From Pseudofrankia coriaricola (GTDB lineage: Bacteria; Actinomycetota; Actinomycetes; Frankiales; Frankiaceae): a stretch of 64,000 nucleotides of DNA. Positions 17,217 to 25,365 of this stretch are shown piece after piece. The notes under the pieces are model-generated. The model saw nothing but the letters and a program-made list of their open reading frames with translations, had not been told where the DNA came from and did no database searches. The stretch lies in assembly GCF_001854805.1 (NCBI RefSeq), contig NZ_MBLO01000005.1, positions 20,691-84,690 of the forward strand. The letters run 5' to 3'. Within the stretch, counting starts at the first letter, position 1; each line of letters starts with the position of its first letter. The position numbers and the translations under genes were made by a program.

Positions 17217-18499
17217 GCCGTGCTGGTCGGCTGGTGCGAGTGGGCGAACTGCCCCACTGTGGCCGCGTGCCAGTCCCGGGTGCCGCGGGAGACGATCGAG
17301 ATGTCGTGGCCCGCGACTTCCCGCCGCAACGCTCCGGTCGTGCACTGCTCGCGCGGCCGGACGGAGAACGGGTCGAACGAGAACACCCGCATGGCATTCA
17401 GGTGGGTGATCTTGTCGACCTGCGTGTCGGTCAGCCCGGCCACCGCCTCCGCCACGACCTCGGGGGACCGCGGCCAGGTGCTGTCGGAGTGCGGGTAGTC
17501 GCACTCCCAGGTCACCATGTCCTCGTTGAGCCAGTTGAGGTTGGCCAGGCCGAAGTCGTCGACGATGAAGCAGGTGACGACGTGGTCGCGGAAAATCTCG
17601 CTGGGCAGCCGACCACCGAGGTCGGGGCGGGTCCAGGCCTTGTGTTGCTTGTAGGTGTAGTCCGCCCGCTCGAGGAAGTACGGGATCCAGCCGATGCCGC
17701 CCTCGGACAGGGCCACCTTCAGGTTCTTGAACTTCTGGAAGATCGGTGACCACACGAGGTCGGTCGCCGTCGGGAAGGTCTTGATGGCCGCGCAGGTGAT
17801 CTCGACGTTCATCGGGGCGTCGGGCGCGGTGACCACACCGATCCCGCCCGACCCGATGTGCACGCACACGACCGTCTCGGTCTCCTGGCACGCCGCCCAG
17901 AACGGGTCCCAGTGTTCGCTGTGCAGCGACGGCAGCCCGAGGGCGTAGGGGTTCATCGAGAAGCTGACCGCGTGGGCGCCCTTGGCCGCGTTCCGGTGGA
18001 TCTCCTTCGCCATCAGCTGCGGATCCCAGATGGGCGGGATCGAACAGGGGATGAACCGCTCGGGGTAGGAGGCGCACCAGCCGTCGAGGTGCCAGTCGTT
18101 GTAGGCCTTCAGGACGGCGAGGGCCAGGTCGGGATCCTGGTCGACGCGGCTCGCGAAGAACTGGCCACAGAACCGGGCCATCGACGGGAAGTTCAGGGAG
18201 GCGAGCACGCCGTTGGCGCTCATGTCCTTGACGCGTTCGTGGACGTCGTAGCAGCCCCGTCGCAGCTCCTCGAGCCGCGTCGGTTCCAGGCCGTACTCCT
18301 CGGGTGGGCGGCCGGCCACCGCGTTCAGCCCAGAACTGCGAGCCTCGCCTTCACCGAACACCCACTTGTCGCTCACCTCGTCCGAGACGAGCCGAGGCGC
18401 CCGGTCGGCGTACTTGGCCGGGATGTAGCCGTCGAACATGTCAGGTGGCTCGATCACATGGTCGTCCACGCTGATCAGGATTAAGTCGTCCTTGTTCAC
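17213..18499 (-). CDS. Amidohydrolase family 2 (ACMSD-like metal-dependent hydrolase/decarboxylase)
   Basis: 428 aa, GTG start with GGAGGCAGC. The beta-alpha barrel begins with ISVDDHVIEPPDMF (metal-binding D-x-H variant), continues with VCVHIGSGG (His) and ends with WECDYPHSDSTWP (Asp). This family includes aminocarboxymuconate semialdehyde decarboxylase and related non-oxidative decarboxylases or hydrolases. It is the first gene of the long minus operon, preceded by a copy of the 80-bp element at 18618-18697. A shorter homologue behind another copy of that element is at 27996-29183. Confidence 0.85.
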   Translation of the reverse strand: MNKDDLILISVDDHVIEPPDMFDGYIPAKYADRAPRLVSDEVSDKWVFGEGEARSSGLNAVAGRPPEEYGLEPTRLEELRRGCYDVHERVKDMSANGVLASLNFPSMARFCGQFFASRVDQDPDLALAVLKAYNDWHLDGWCASYPERFIPCSIPPIWDPQLMAKEIHRNAAKGAHAVSFSMNPYALGLPSLHSEHWDPFWAACQETETVVCVHIGSGGIGVVTAPDAPMNVEITCAAIKTFPTATDLVWSPIFQKFKNLKVALSEGGIGWIPYFLERADYTYKQHKAWTRPDLGGRLPSEIFRDHVVTCFIVDDFGLANLNWLNEDMVTWECDYPHSDSTWPRSPEVVAEAVAGLTDTQVDKITHLNAMRVFSFDPFSVRPREQCTTGALRREVAGHDISIVSRGTRDWHAATVGQFAHSHQPTSTA

Positions 18500-18617
18500 G
18501 CTGCCTCCGCTACGCCGCCACGACGACCCTCGACGTCCACAGGTCGGACGGCTCGATGGTCCGCATCGGTAGTCAGCTCCGGTGCGAGCGCCATCCTTGC
18601 CCGTCTGGGTCCGCCGA

Positions 18618-18697
18618 CGGTCTCCTGTCGGCTCATCATCGACGGCCGGGCCTTGGCCGTCTTTGCGCGCCCGGTCAAGTGCTTGCCCCTTTCGGCC
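18618..18697 (-). promoter_or_regulatory. 80-bp conserved upstream element, copy D
   Basis: Minus-oriented copy of an element also found at 19670-19750, 20586-20666 and 27892-27972. It holds a CAAGCACTTG palindrome, a TTGACC that could serve as -35, AAAGACGGCC and the invariant CCGTCGATGATGAGCCG. It ends 118 bp before the GTG of the 17213-18499 gene. It lacks the extra C found in copies A and B. Confidence 0.75.
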
Positions 18698-18798
18698 AGG
18701 CCGTAGCAGGTAGGCCGTTGGTGGGTTACGTCGAGCGCTGCGCGCGCCCACGTCGACGTCGGTGTGCTGTCTGGAGCCGGTTCGCCGCCTGAACGAGT

Positions 18799-19629
18799 TC
18801 AGCTGGCGCGGACGCGCTGGCGGTAGCCGGTGGGCGTCTCCCCGGTGTATTGGCCGAACGCGCGGGTGAAGGCGCTCACGCTCTGGAAGCCGACCGCGAG
18901 CGCGACGGTGATGACGTTCTGGTTCTGGCCGTCCTGAGCGAGGAGAGCCATGGCCCTCAGCAGCCGGCTTTCCAGGAGGTACCGACGCCAGGACATGCCG
19001 GTCGCGGCGAGGAACGCCCGGCGCAGCGACCGGTCGGAGACCCCCACGGCGGCGCACAGCTGGGGTAAGGACACGTCGGTCAGGTGCTCGGTGGTGTACT
19101 TCATGGCCGCGGCCACGAGCGGGTCACCGGTGGTCGGCAGGCACAGCGGGGTCTCGTGGTCGAGCCATTCGACCACGAGGTAGGCGAGGGCTTCGAAGAT
19201 GGCGTCCGCCATCGGGTCGTTCGACGTCCGGCCGATCGGCCACCGCTTCGCGTAGTGGATCATCTCCCGGATCACCGGTGCGGCGGCGAGGATGCGGACC
19301 CGGTCGCCCGCCGACATGCCCATCACCGGGTCGAAGAAGACCGAGACGGCCTTGACGTGCGTCCACGTGCTGCAGTGGACGATCCCGGCGGGGATCCACA
19401 CGGCCTGCTGGGGCGGGAGAAGGTAGCGCGCCGTCATTGTCTCCACCTCGGCGACGCCCTCGAACGCATACTCCAGCTGATGCAGGTCGTGCGAGTGCCA
19501 GCCGGTGACCACCTCGTCCCCGACCTCCAGGGCGTAGGTGCCAGCTCGGACCACCGCGGGGTCGACACCCTCGCGCTGGAAGTTGGCCGAAATGGGCAAG
19601 ATTCGGGTTCCCTCTGCGGCGACAGTCAT
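18799..19629 (-). CDS. AraC-family transcriptional regulator
   Basis: 276 aa. N-terminal cupin-like sensor (WHSHDLHQLEYAFEG, PPQQAVWIPAGIVHCS) and a C-terminal pair of helix-turn-helix motifs: LPQLCAAVGVSDRSLRRAF and ITVALAVGFQSVSAFTRAFG, ending TPTGYRQRV. The cupin His residues suggest a small-molecule effector. It lies between copies D and A of the 80-bp element and is divergent to both controlled units, making it the prime candidate regulator of the element-bearing operons. The ATG at 19629 has no clear ribosome site. Confidence 0.9.
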   Translation of the reverse strand: MTVAAEGTRILPISANFQREGVDPAVVRAGTYALEVGDEVVTGWHSHDLHQLEYAFEGVAEVETMTARYLLPPQQAVWIPAGIVHCSTWTHVKAVSVFFDPVMGMSAGDRVRILAAAPVIREMIHYAKRWPIGRTSNDPMADAIFEALAYLVVEWLDHETPLCLPTTGDPLVAAAMKYTTEHLTDVSLPQLCAAVGVSDRSLRRAFLAATGMSWRRYLLESRLLRAMALLAQDGQNQNVITVALAVGFQSVSAFTRAFGQYTGETPTGYRQRVRAS

Positions 19630-19669
19630 GGATGGACCGTAGTGCGGCGGTGGGAACGGGCACCAGTGT

Positions 19670-19750
19670 GGCCGGAATGGGCAAACACTTGGCCGAACCT
19701 GCAAAGACGGCCACGGTTCGACCCGTCGATGATGAGCCGACAGGGCACCG
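19670..19750 (+). promoter_or_regulatory. 80-bp conserved upstream element, copy A
   Basis: Plus-oriented copy ending 65 bp before the SnoaL-like gene and only 40 bp from the AraC start on the other strand. Contains GGGCAAACACTTGGCC, GCAAAGACGGCCACGGTTCG and GTCGATGATGAGCCG. The placement in the AraC/SnoaL divergent gap suggests that it doubles as an operator for the regulator gene. Confidence 0.75.
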
Positions 19751-19815
19751 CCGAACCCGGTTCGCGGGCAGAGCGCCCGTAGGTAGACGACAAGATCGAC
19801 GGAGAGCACCGCGCG

Positions 19816-20337
19816 ATGACGGACAGCGCAGGCGCCGAGCAGGCAGCGATCCGGCAGCTGCTCGACAAGCAGGCCATCCATGAGGCGATCATGCGGTACT
19901 GCCGCGGCGTCGACCGAGCTGATCCGGACCTCATCAGTTCCGCGTACCACCCCGACGCGGTCGACGACCACGGCCGCCAGTGCTACACGGGCGCAACTGT
20001 CGGTCGAGGCATCGTCGACCTCGCCCGCTCGTGGAAGGTCTCGGCGCATCACGTCACGAACCAGCTCATCACCCTGCACGGCGACGAGACCGCGGGCTGC
20101 GAGACGTACTTCATGGCGTCGCAGATCATTGAGACTGAGGGCGACGAGCGCCTCCTGCTCGCGCTCGGGCGCTACGTCGACCGTTTCGAACGCCGCGAGG
20201 GCGAGTGGAAGATCGCGCATCGGCTTGTGATCGTCGAACTGACACACATCGTCGCGGCGGGGGATCCGCCGCCGCTGCCTTCCGGTCTCGGCTCCCGAGA
20301 CCGGAATGACCCTTCGTATGCGGCGCTCGAGCACTGA
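19816..20337 (+). CDS. SnoaL-like / NTF2-fold protein
   Basis: 173 aa. The N-terminal helix and cone fold of the SnoaL_4 group are clear from LLDKQAIHEAIMRYCRGVDR and DPDLISSAYHPDAVDDHG, followed by AHHVTNQLITLHGDE and EWKIAHRLVIVE. Members act as small cyclases, dehydratases or hydroxylating subunits of ring enzymes; the substrate is not predictable. An exact 12-bp stem (TTCCGGTCTCGG with CCGAGACCGGAA, 20280-20306) sits inside the coding end. Confidence 0.85.
   Translation: MTDSAGAEQAAIRQLLDKQAIHEAIMRYCRGVDRADPDLISSAYHPDAVDDHGRQCYTGATVGRGIVDLARSWKVSAHHVTNQLITLHGDETAGCETYFMASQIIETEGDERLLLALGRYVDRFERREGEWKIAHRLVIVELTHIVAAGDPPPLPSGLGSRDRNDPSYAALEH
20280..20306. other. Perfect 12-bp hairpin inside the SnoaL gene 3' end
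   Basis: TTCCGGTCTCGG pairs with CCGAGACCGGAA across CTC, 31 bp before the SnoaL stop. There is no T-run, but in high-GC actinobacteria such stems can attenuate or protect transcripts. It may separate the SnoaL unit from the next operon. Confidence 0.4.
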
Positions 20338-20585
20338 CGTTCGATGGCACACCTCCGCCCGCCGTCGTCCGATTCAGGCGAGCAGGACGAACTGCATCGG
20401 CTCGGCCACTGGAAGTGCCTCGAACAGCCGCTCGAGCTCGCGAACGAGGCGGCGACGCGATCGATCCCGGAATTCCATATCGTGTGCGGCTCGACGGTGC
20501 CTCTCCGCATGGAGCGTGAACCGGACATGATGGCGAAAGCGCGTGCTGAAGCCGCCTGTGGGAGATCGATACAGGGCACCGGGGT

Positions 20586-20666
20586 GGCCGAAATGGGCAG
20601 GTACTTGGCCGGATCTGCAAAGACGGCCACGGTTCGGCCCGTCGATGATAAGCCGGCAGGGCACCG
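20586..20666 (+). promoter_or_regulatory. 80-bp conserved upstream element, copy B
   Basis: Ends 101 bp before the FAH-family gene that heads the seven-gene plus operon. Very close to copy A (same extra C in the GGCCCGTCG stretch), with CAGGTACTTG in place of CAAACACTTG. A gap of about 250 bp before this copy shows no gene. Confidence 0.75.
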
Positions 20667-20767
20667 CCGGTGGACCCATGAGGGCTGTGGACGGCGCTGC
20701 GCCGGAGCAGGTTGCGACGTGCGCAGCCACACCACCGAGTCCTCCAGCCGCAGAAGGGGTACCAGCC

Positions 20768-21535
20768 ATGTTGCTTGGCCGCGCGCTGATCGGTGACACG
20801 TCGTGTTTCGGGGAGGTATTGGATGACCGATTCCACCTCCTGGTGGGCGATGTGTTCGGTGAGTACCGTCGAAGCGGGCAGTCGTTACCGTTGGCGGATG
20901 TCGTGCTCGGCGCGCCGCTGGCCGGTGTCCGGCTGATCGCTGTGATGGGCGGTTTCCTGGAACCGGGCACGTCACGCCCGCCGGGGGCCGAGCCGATGTG
21001 GGTGCCGAAGGCGTGCAACTTCGTCAGCGGTGACGGAGCCGAGATCCGGGTGCCCTCGGTGCTGCGCGGGCCAGTGAATGTGGAGGCGGAGCTCGCCGTC
21101 GTCGTCGGCCGCCCGCTTAGCGGCGCGTCACCGGCCGAGGCGGCCGCGGCCATCTTCGGCTGGAGCGTTTTCAACGACGTGACCGCCGCCGAGTACCTGG
21201 TGCCCGGCCTCTGGGCGACAGCCAAGTCGATCGATGGCTTCGCGTCGTGGGGTCCGTGGATCCGGCGCGACCTCACCGAGGAACGAGTCCTCCAGGGCCT
21301 CGCCATTACCGGGACCGTCAACGGCGTCAAGGTCCAGTCAGGCAACACCCGCCACTACAGGTTCGCTCCGAGCGAGATGTTGAGTCACGTCAGCCACCGG
21401 GTCAGCCTCCTTCCCGGTGACGTGGTGACCCTGGGCACGCCACTGCCGCCTCCGGTGGCCGCGGTCGGCGACCAGGTCGTGTGCGAGGTGGAAGAGGTCG
21501 GCGTGTTGAACAACCACCTGGTCGCCGAGAGATGA
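20768..21535 (+). CDS. Fumarylacetoacetate hydrolase family protein
   Basis: 255 aa from the ATG preceded by AGAAGGGG. C-terminal FAH/HpcE fold: VNVEAELAVVVGRPLSGAS (metal ligands E-x-E), NDVTAAEYL, AKSIDGFASWGPW, NGVKVQSGNT and LLPGDVVTLGTP. Members hydrolyse or decarboxylate acyl-pyruvates and 2-oxo acids formed by ring cleavage. It heads an operon with 2-oxoacid dehydrogenase subunits 28 bp downstream, which fits a pathway producing an alpha-keto acid. A C-terminal fragment of another FAH gene lies at 33016-33201. Confidence 0.9.
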   Translation: MLLGRALIGDTSCFGEVLDDRFHLLVGDVFGEYRRSGQSLPLADVVLGAPLAGVRLIAVMGGFLEPGTSRPPGAEPMWVPKACNFVSGDGAEIRVPSVLRGPVNVEAELAVVVGRPLSGASPAEAAAAIFGWSVFNDVTAAEYLVPGLWATAKSIDGFASWGPWIRRDLTEERVLQGLAITGTVNGVKVQSGNTRHYRFAPSEMLSHVSHRVSLLPGDVVTLGTPLPPPVAAVGDQVVCEVEEVGVLNNHLVAER

Positions 21536-21563
21536 GCGGGACCGGGTCCGAGGAGGACGGAAC

Positions 21564-22562
21564 GTGACGGCGGATCGAACGGTGGGCGTATCACCCGAGG
21601 TACAGCGCCGGCTGTACGAGCTGATGACGTTGATGAAGGCGGCTGACGACCGGTTGAGCAAGGGGATCGCGTCGGGTGAGCTGCAGTGCGTGTACTGGCC
21701 GCCTCGAGGCCAGGAGGCGATCGCCGCCGCGATGGGGGTATGCCTTCGGCGGGACGACCAGTTGGTCACGAACTACCGGGGGTTGCATGACCTGATCGGC
21801 AAGGGCGTGCCGCTGGTGGAGATCTACGGCGAGATGCTCGGTCGACAGACGGGGTCGAGCCGGGGCAAGGGCGGCACGATGCATATTGCCAACCCGGAAT
21901 GCGGCGTGATGCTGTCGACCGGGATCGTGGGAGCGGGGCCGCCGGTCGCGGTGGGGTTGGCTATGGCCGCCCAGCGCAAGGGCCTCGACCGGGTGACCGT
22001 GGCGAGTTTCGGTGACGGGGCCACGAACACCGGCTCGTTCCACGAGGCGGCGAACATGGCGGCGCTGTGGGATCTGCCGCTGGTGCTGCTCTGCCAGAAC
22101 AACCAGTACGCCGAGATGACGCCGACCGAGCACACGATGAAGATCTCCCAGGTCGCGCATCGGGCGGGTGGGTACGGCCTGCCAGGTGTCCGTGTCGACG
22201 GCAACGATCCGCTCGCCGTCGTCGCCGCGTTGACCGAGGCCGTGGACCGAGGGAGGAGCGGGGGCGGCCCGACGCTACTGGAGTGCGTGACGTTCCGGTT
22301 CCGCGGCCACTACTTCGGCGACCCGATGGCGTACATCCCGCCCGAGCGGTTGGCCGCCGCGTTGGAGGCCGACCCGATCCCGCGGTTCCGGTCGCGGCTG
22401 CGCCTGGCCGGGATCTGCAGTGAGGCCGACCTCGACGAGATCGAGGCGGCGGCGGTCACGGCGGTCGAGGAAGCACTGACCGCCGTCCTGACGGCGCCTG
22501 GCGCGCTGGTCGACGAGCTCGATCGCGATGTGTACGCCGACCCACGCAACTGCCCCGCCTAG
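21564..22562 (+). CDS. 2-oxoacid dehydrogenase E1 component, alpha subunit
   Basis: 332 aa, GTG start after AGGAGG. Thiamine diphosphate motif GDGATNTG through LVLLCQNNQYAEMT (GDG-x26-NN), substrate-loop region MHIANPECGVMLSTGIVG, and FRFRGHYFGDP. Closest in style to acetoin/pyruvate/branched-chain dehydrogenase E1alpha. Works as a heterotetramer with the E1beta encoded downstream to decarboxylate a 2-oxo acid or cleave a diketone and to acetylate a lipoyl carrier. The intended substrate is presumably the product of the FAH-family enzyme. Confidence 0.9.
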   Translation: MTADRTVGVSPEVQRRLYELMTLMKAADDRLSKGIASGELQCVYWPPRGQEAIAAAMGVCLRRDDQLVTNYRGLHDLIGKGVPLVEIYGEMLGRQTGSSRGKGGTMHIANPECGVMLSTGIVGAGPPVAVGLAMAAQRKGLDRVTVASFGDGATNTGSFHEAANMAALWDLPLVLLCQNNQYAEMTPTEHTMKISQVAHRAGGYGLPGVRVDGNDPLAVVAALTEAVDRGRSGGGPTLLECVTFRFRGHYFGDPMAYIPPERLAAALEADPIPRFRSRLRLAGICSEADLDEIEAAAVTAVEEALTAVLTAPGALVDELDRDVYADPRNCPA

Positions 22563-22683
22563 GTCCGCATATCCCGCCTGGCGTCGCTGAGAGAACACCT
22601 CGCGGGCCACGCCGGGTTCACCATGAACGCACACTTGATTGGCTCATCGGACCCGCATAGAGGTGGACGTGGACGAGCGACGG

Positions 22684-23679
22684 ATGACGATGCGCGAGGC
22701 GTTGAACCTGGCGTTGGACCAGGCGCTGGCGCACGACGAACGCGTCTTCCTGCTGGGGGAGGACATCGCCGATCCCGGCGCCAGCGGGCCGACCAAGGGG
22801 CTGTCGACCAAGTACGGCACTGAGCGGGTGCTCGACACGCCGATCTCCGAGTCGGCGATCGTGGGTGCGGCGATTGGCGCCGCGATGGAGGGGTTCCGAC
22901 CGGTCGCCGAAATCATGATCATGGATTTTATCGGCATCGCCGCCGACCAGATCATCAACAACGCGGCGAAGCTGCGGTTCATGACAGGGGGGCGGACGAG
23001 CGCACCCATTACCGTCCGGACCCAGGTCTACGGCGGGATAGGGACCGGGGCGACGCACTCACAGTCGCTGGAAGCGTGGTTCATGCACGTCCCGGGCCTC
23101 AAGGTGATCGTGCCCTCGACGCCGCGAGACGGCAAAGGACTGCTTACATCGGCGATCTTCGACGACGACCCGTGCATCTTCGTGGAGACGATCCGGCTAG
23201 GGCCCCAGCGCGGGATGGTGCCGGTCGACCCTGGCTTCTCGATCCCGCTCGGCGAGGCGGACGTGAAGCGACCGGGTAGCGACGTCACGTTGATCAGCTA
23301 CGGCCGGGGGGTGGTGGAGGCGCTCGGCGCGGCGACCCAGCTCGAGGCCGACGGCGTCAGCGCCGAGGTGCTCGACCTGCGCACCCTGGTCCCGCTCGAC
23401 GTGGCGGCGATGGTCGAGTCCGTGGGCCGCACGACGCGGGCAGTCGTCGTGCACGACGCGGTGCAGTTCGCCGGGCCGGGGGCGGAGATCGCCGCGATTC
23501 TGCAGCGGGAGCTGTTCGGCCGGCTTTCGGCACCGGTGGAGCGGGTGGGTGCCCGGTTCGTGCCGAATCCGGCGCCGCCGGCGCTGGAGTCACAGGTGTA
23601 CCCGAGCGCCCAGCGCATTGTCGCGGCCGTTCGGCGGACGCTCGGGTTGGAATCGGCTAAGACGGGTGCACATGGCTGA
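22684..23679 (+). CDS. 2-oxoacid dehydrogenase E1 component, beta subunit
   Basis: 331 aa from the ATG giving TMREALNLAL, the usual start of this family; the frame is open to a TTG at 22639, so the start is uncertain. Transketolase pyrimidine-binding domain (ERVFLLGEDIADPG, DTPISESAIVGAAIG) and C-terminal transketolase domain (DVTLISYGRGVVEAL, VLDLRTLVPLD). Partner of the E1alpha at 21564-22562. About 120 bp separate the two genes. Its stop overlaps the start of the lipoyl-protein gene by 8 bp. Confidence 0.9.
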   Translation: MTMREALNLALDQALAHDERVFLLGEDIADPGASGPTKGLSTKYGTERVLDTPISESAIVGAAIGAAMEGFRPVAEIMIMDFIGIAADQIINNAAKLRFMTGGRTSAPITVRTQVYGGIGTGATHSQSLEAWFMHVPGLKVIVPSTPRDGKGLLTSAIFDDDPCIFVETIRLGPQRGMVPVDPGFSIPLGEADVKRPGSDVTLISYGRGVVEALGAATQLEADGVSAEVLDLRTLVPLDVAAMVESVGRTTRAVVVHDAVQFAGPGAEIAAILQRELFGRLSAPVERVGARFVPNPAPPALESQVYPSAQRIVAAVRRTLGLESAKTGAHG

Positions 23680-23914
23680 ATTCACCATTCGTATTCCACG
23701 GGTGTCGGTCGCGATCTCGGAGGCGGAGCTCATCGACCTGCTCGTGGCCGAAGGAGCGCACGTCCAGCAGGGCGAACCGCTGTTCATTATAGCCACCGAC
23801 AAGGCCGAGACCGAGGTCGAAGCCGGCGCGTCCGGCACGGTGCACTGGACCGGCACCCTCGAGACGGTCTATGAGATCGGTGCCGAAATCGGGGAGATCC
23901 GCCCGGCGGGCTGA
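23672..23914 (+). CDS. Stand-alone lipoyl/biotinyl carrier domain
   Basis: 80 aa. A single lipoyl domain with the modifiable Lys in IIATDKAETEVEAGASG; two flanking beta hairpins give the flattened barrel. A usual E2 has this domain followed by a peripheral-subunit-binding domain and a ~230-aa acyltransferase, both absent here, and no frameshifted remainder follows (a Rieske gene starts 55 bp later). It must therefore carry the acyl group or electrons to partners encoded elsewhere, or use a house-keeping E2/E3. Confidence 0.88.
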   Translation: MAEFTIRIPRVSVAISEAELIDLLVAEGAHVQQGEPLFIIATDKAETEVEAGASGTVHWTGTLETVYEIGAEIGEIRPAG

Positions 23915-23969
23915 CCCCGGCCCGAAAACCCCGCACGGGAAATCCCCGCACGGAAGGAGGTTGACGTTC

Positions 23970-25310
23970 ATGGCTCTCACTGACGACCGCCGGCCCGTCG
24001 CCGCCGGTCATGTCCCGTTCGCGATGCGCGACCTTTTACATGTACCTCGCGAGCGTTACTACGACCGAGGGTTCTACGAGCTCGAAAGGGAGTACCTGTG
24101 GCCGCGCGTCTGGCAGATGGCGTGCCGTCTGGAGGAGATCCCGCGGCCTGGGGACTTCGTCGAGTACGAGATCTGCGACCAGTCGATTTTGTTGGTGCGC
24201 CAGCCTGACCGGTCGGTCAAGGCGTTCCACAACACCTGCCGTCATCGGGCCACCCAGCTGTGCAAGGGCTCCGGACGGCTCGGCGGGCAGATTGTCTGTC
24301 CTTTCCACGGCTGGCGCTGGAACCTCGACGGCAGCAACTCGTTCGTGTACGGTGCCGAGGGGTTCGCGTCGGAGAGCCTGCGCCCCGACGACATCCGGCT
24401 GCAGGAGTGCAAGGTCGACACCTGGGGCGCCTGCGTCTGGGTCAACATGGACCCGGACGCCCGCCCGTTGCGGGAGGCGCTGGCCCCGGCAGCGGGGCTG
24501 CTGGACGACGTCTGCGTCGAGAACATGCGGGTGTGGTGGTGGAAGGAAACCGTCCTCAACGCGAACTGGAAGATTGCCCAGGAAGCGTTCCACGAGGGCT
24601 ACCACGTGATGGGAACCCACCCACAGCTGACCTTCGGGCTGGGTGACGACTACCCGGTCGGGAACGTCGAGTACACCGCGTTCGAGAACGGCCATGGCCG
24701 TTTCCGGGGCCGGTTCGACCCGACCGCGGGCGGCGTCTCCCAGGGCCGGGGCAGCGAGGCGTTCCTGGAGCGGTCGCGGATCCTGTGGGAAGGCCAGGAC
24801 GCGATGACCCTCGAACGGGACCTGCACGTCTTCCGGGGAATGAAGAACCGGGTCCCACCCGGCGAGGACTTCCCGACCGCGGCGATCAGGGCGTTGTTCG
24901 ACTACGCCGAAGGCGCCGGCATCCCGCTGCGCCCCACGCCGGAAGGCATGCGGCTGTGGGGCGGCGAGGTGTTCATGTTCCCGAACTTCATCATGATTCC
25001 CCAGTTCGGCAACGCGCTGTCCTACCGGGTCCGCCCCTACAACGACGACCCCGAGTGGTGCCGCTTCGAGGTGTGGTCGCTCACCATGTACCCCGAGGGC
25101 GACGAGCCTGGCCGCGCGGAACTGAAGGGTCGCTTCGCCTCCGACGACGCCGAGAACTGGGGCCAGATCCCGCGCCAGGACTTCAGCAACATCGCGGGCC
25201 AGCAACGCGGCCTCCATTCGCGTAGCTACCGCGAACACCGCCTCGCCACGGAGTGGGAACAGCTCATCAGCAACATGCACACCGAACTCGACCGGTACCT
25301 CGCTGGCTGA
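23970..25310 (+). CDS. Rieske non-heme iron oxygenase, alpha subunit
   Basis: 446 aa, ATG after GGAAGGAGG. Rieske centre in CRHRATQLC and CPFHGWRW; catalytic domain with NWKIAQEAFHEGYHVMGTH holding the iron His residues. Full-length alpha subunit, only distantly related to the Rieske protein at 6819-8090. The ferredoxin encoded at the end of the same operon (27072-27467) is a plausible electron donor; a reductase is missing from the window. Confidence 0.92.
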   Translation: MALTDDRRPVAAGHVPFAMRDLLHVPRERYYDRGFYELEREYLWPRVWQMACRLEEIPRPGDFVEYEICDQSILLVRQPDRSVKAFHNTCRHRATQLCKGSGRLGGQIVCPFHGWRWNLDGSNSFVYGAEGFASESLRPDDIRLQECKVDTWGACVWVNMDPDARPLREALAPAAGLLDDVCVENMRVWWWKETVLNANWKIAQEAFHEGYHVMGTHPQLTFGLGDDYPVGNVEYTAFENGHGRFRGRFDPTAGGVSQGRGSEAFLERSRILWEGQDAMTLERDLHVFRGMKNRVPPGEDFPTAAIRALFDYAEGAGIPLRPTPEGMRLWGGEVFMFPNFIMIPQFGNALSYRVRPYNDDPEWCRFEVWSLTMYPEGDEPGRAELKGRFASDDAENWGQIPRQDFSNIAGQQRGLHSRSYREHRLATEWEQLISNMHTELDRYLAG

Positions 25311-25365
25311 GCCACCCCAAAAGAGCCACCGCAGGCGAAACCATCCACTCCATGGAGGGGGCACC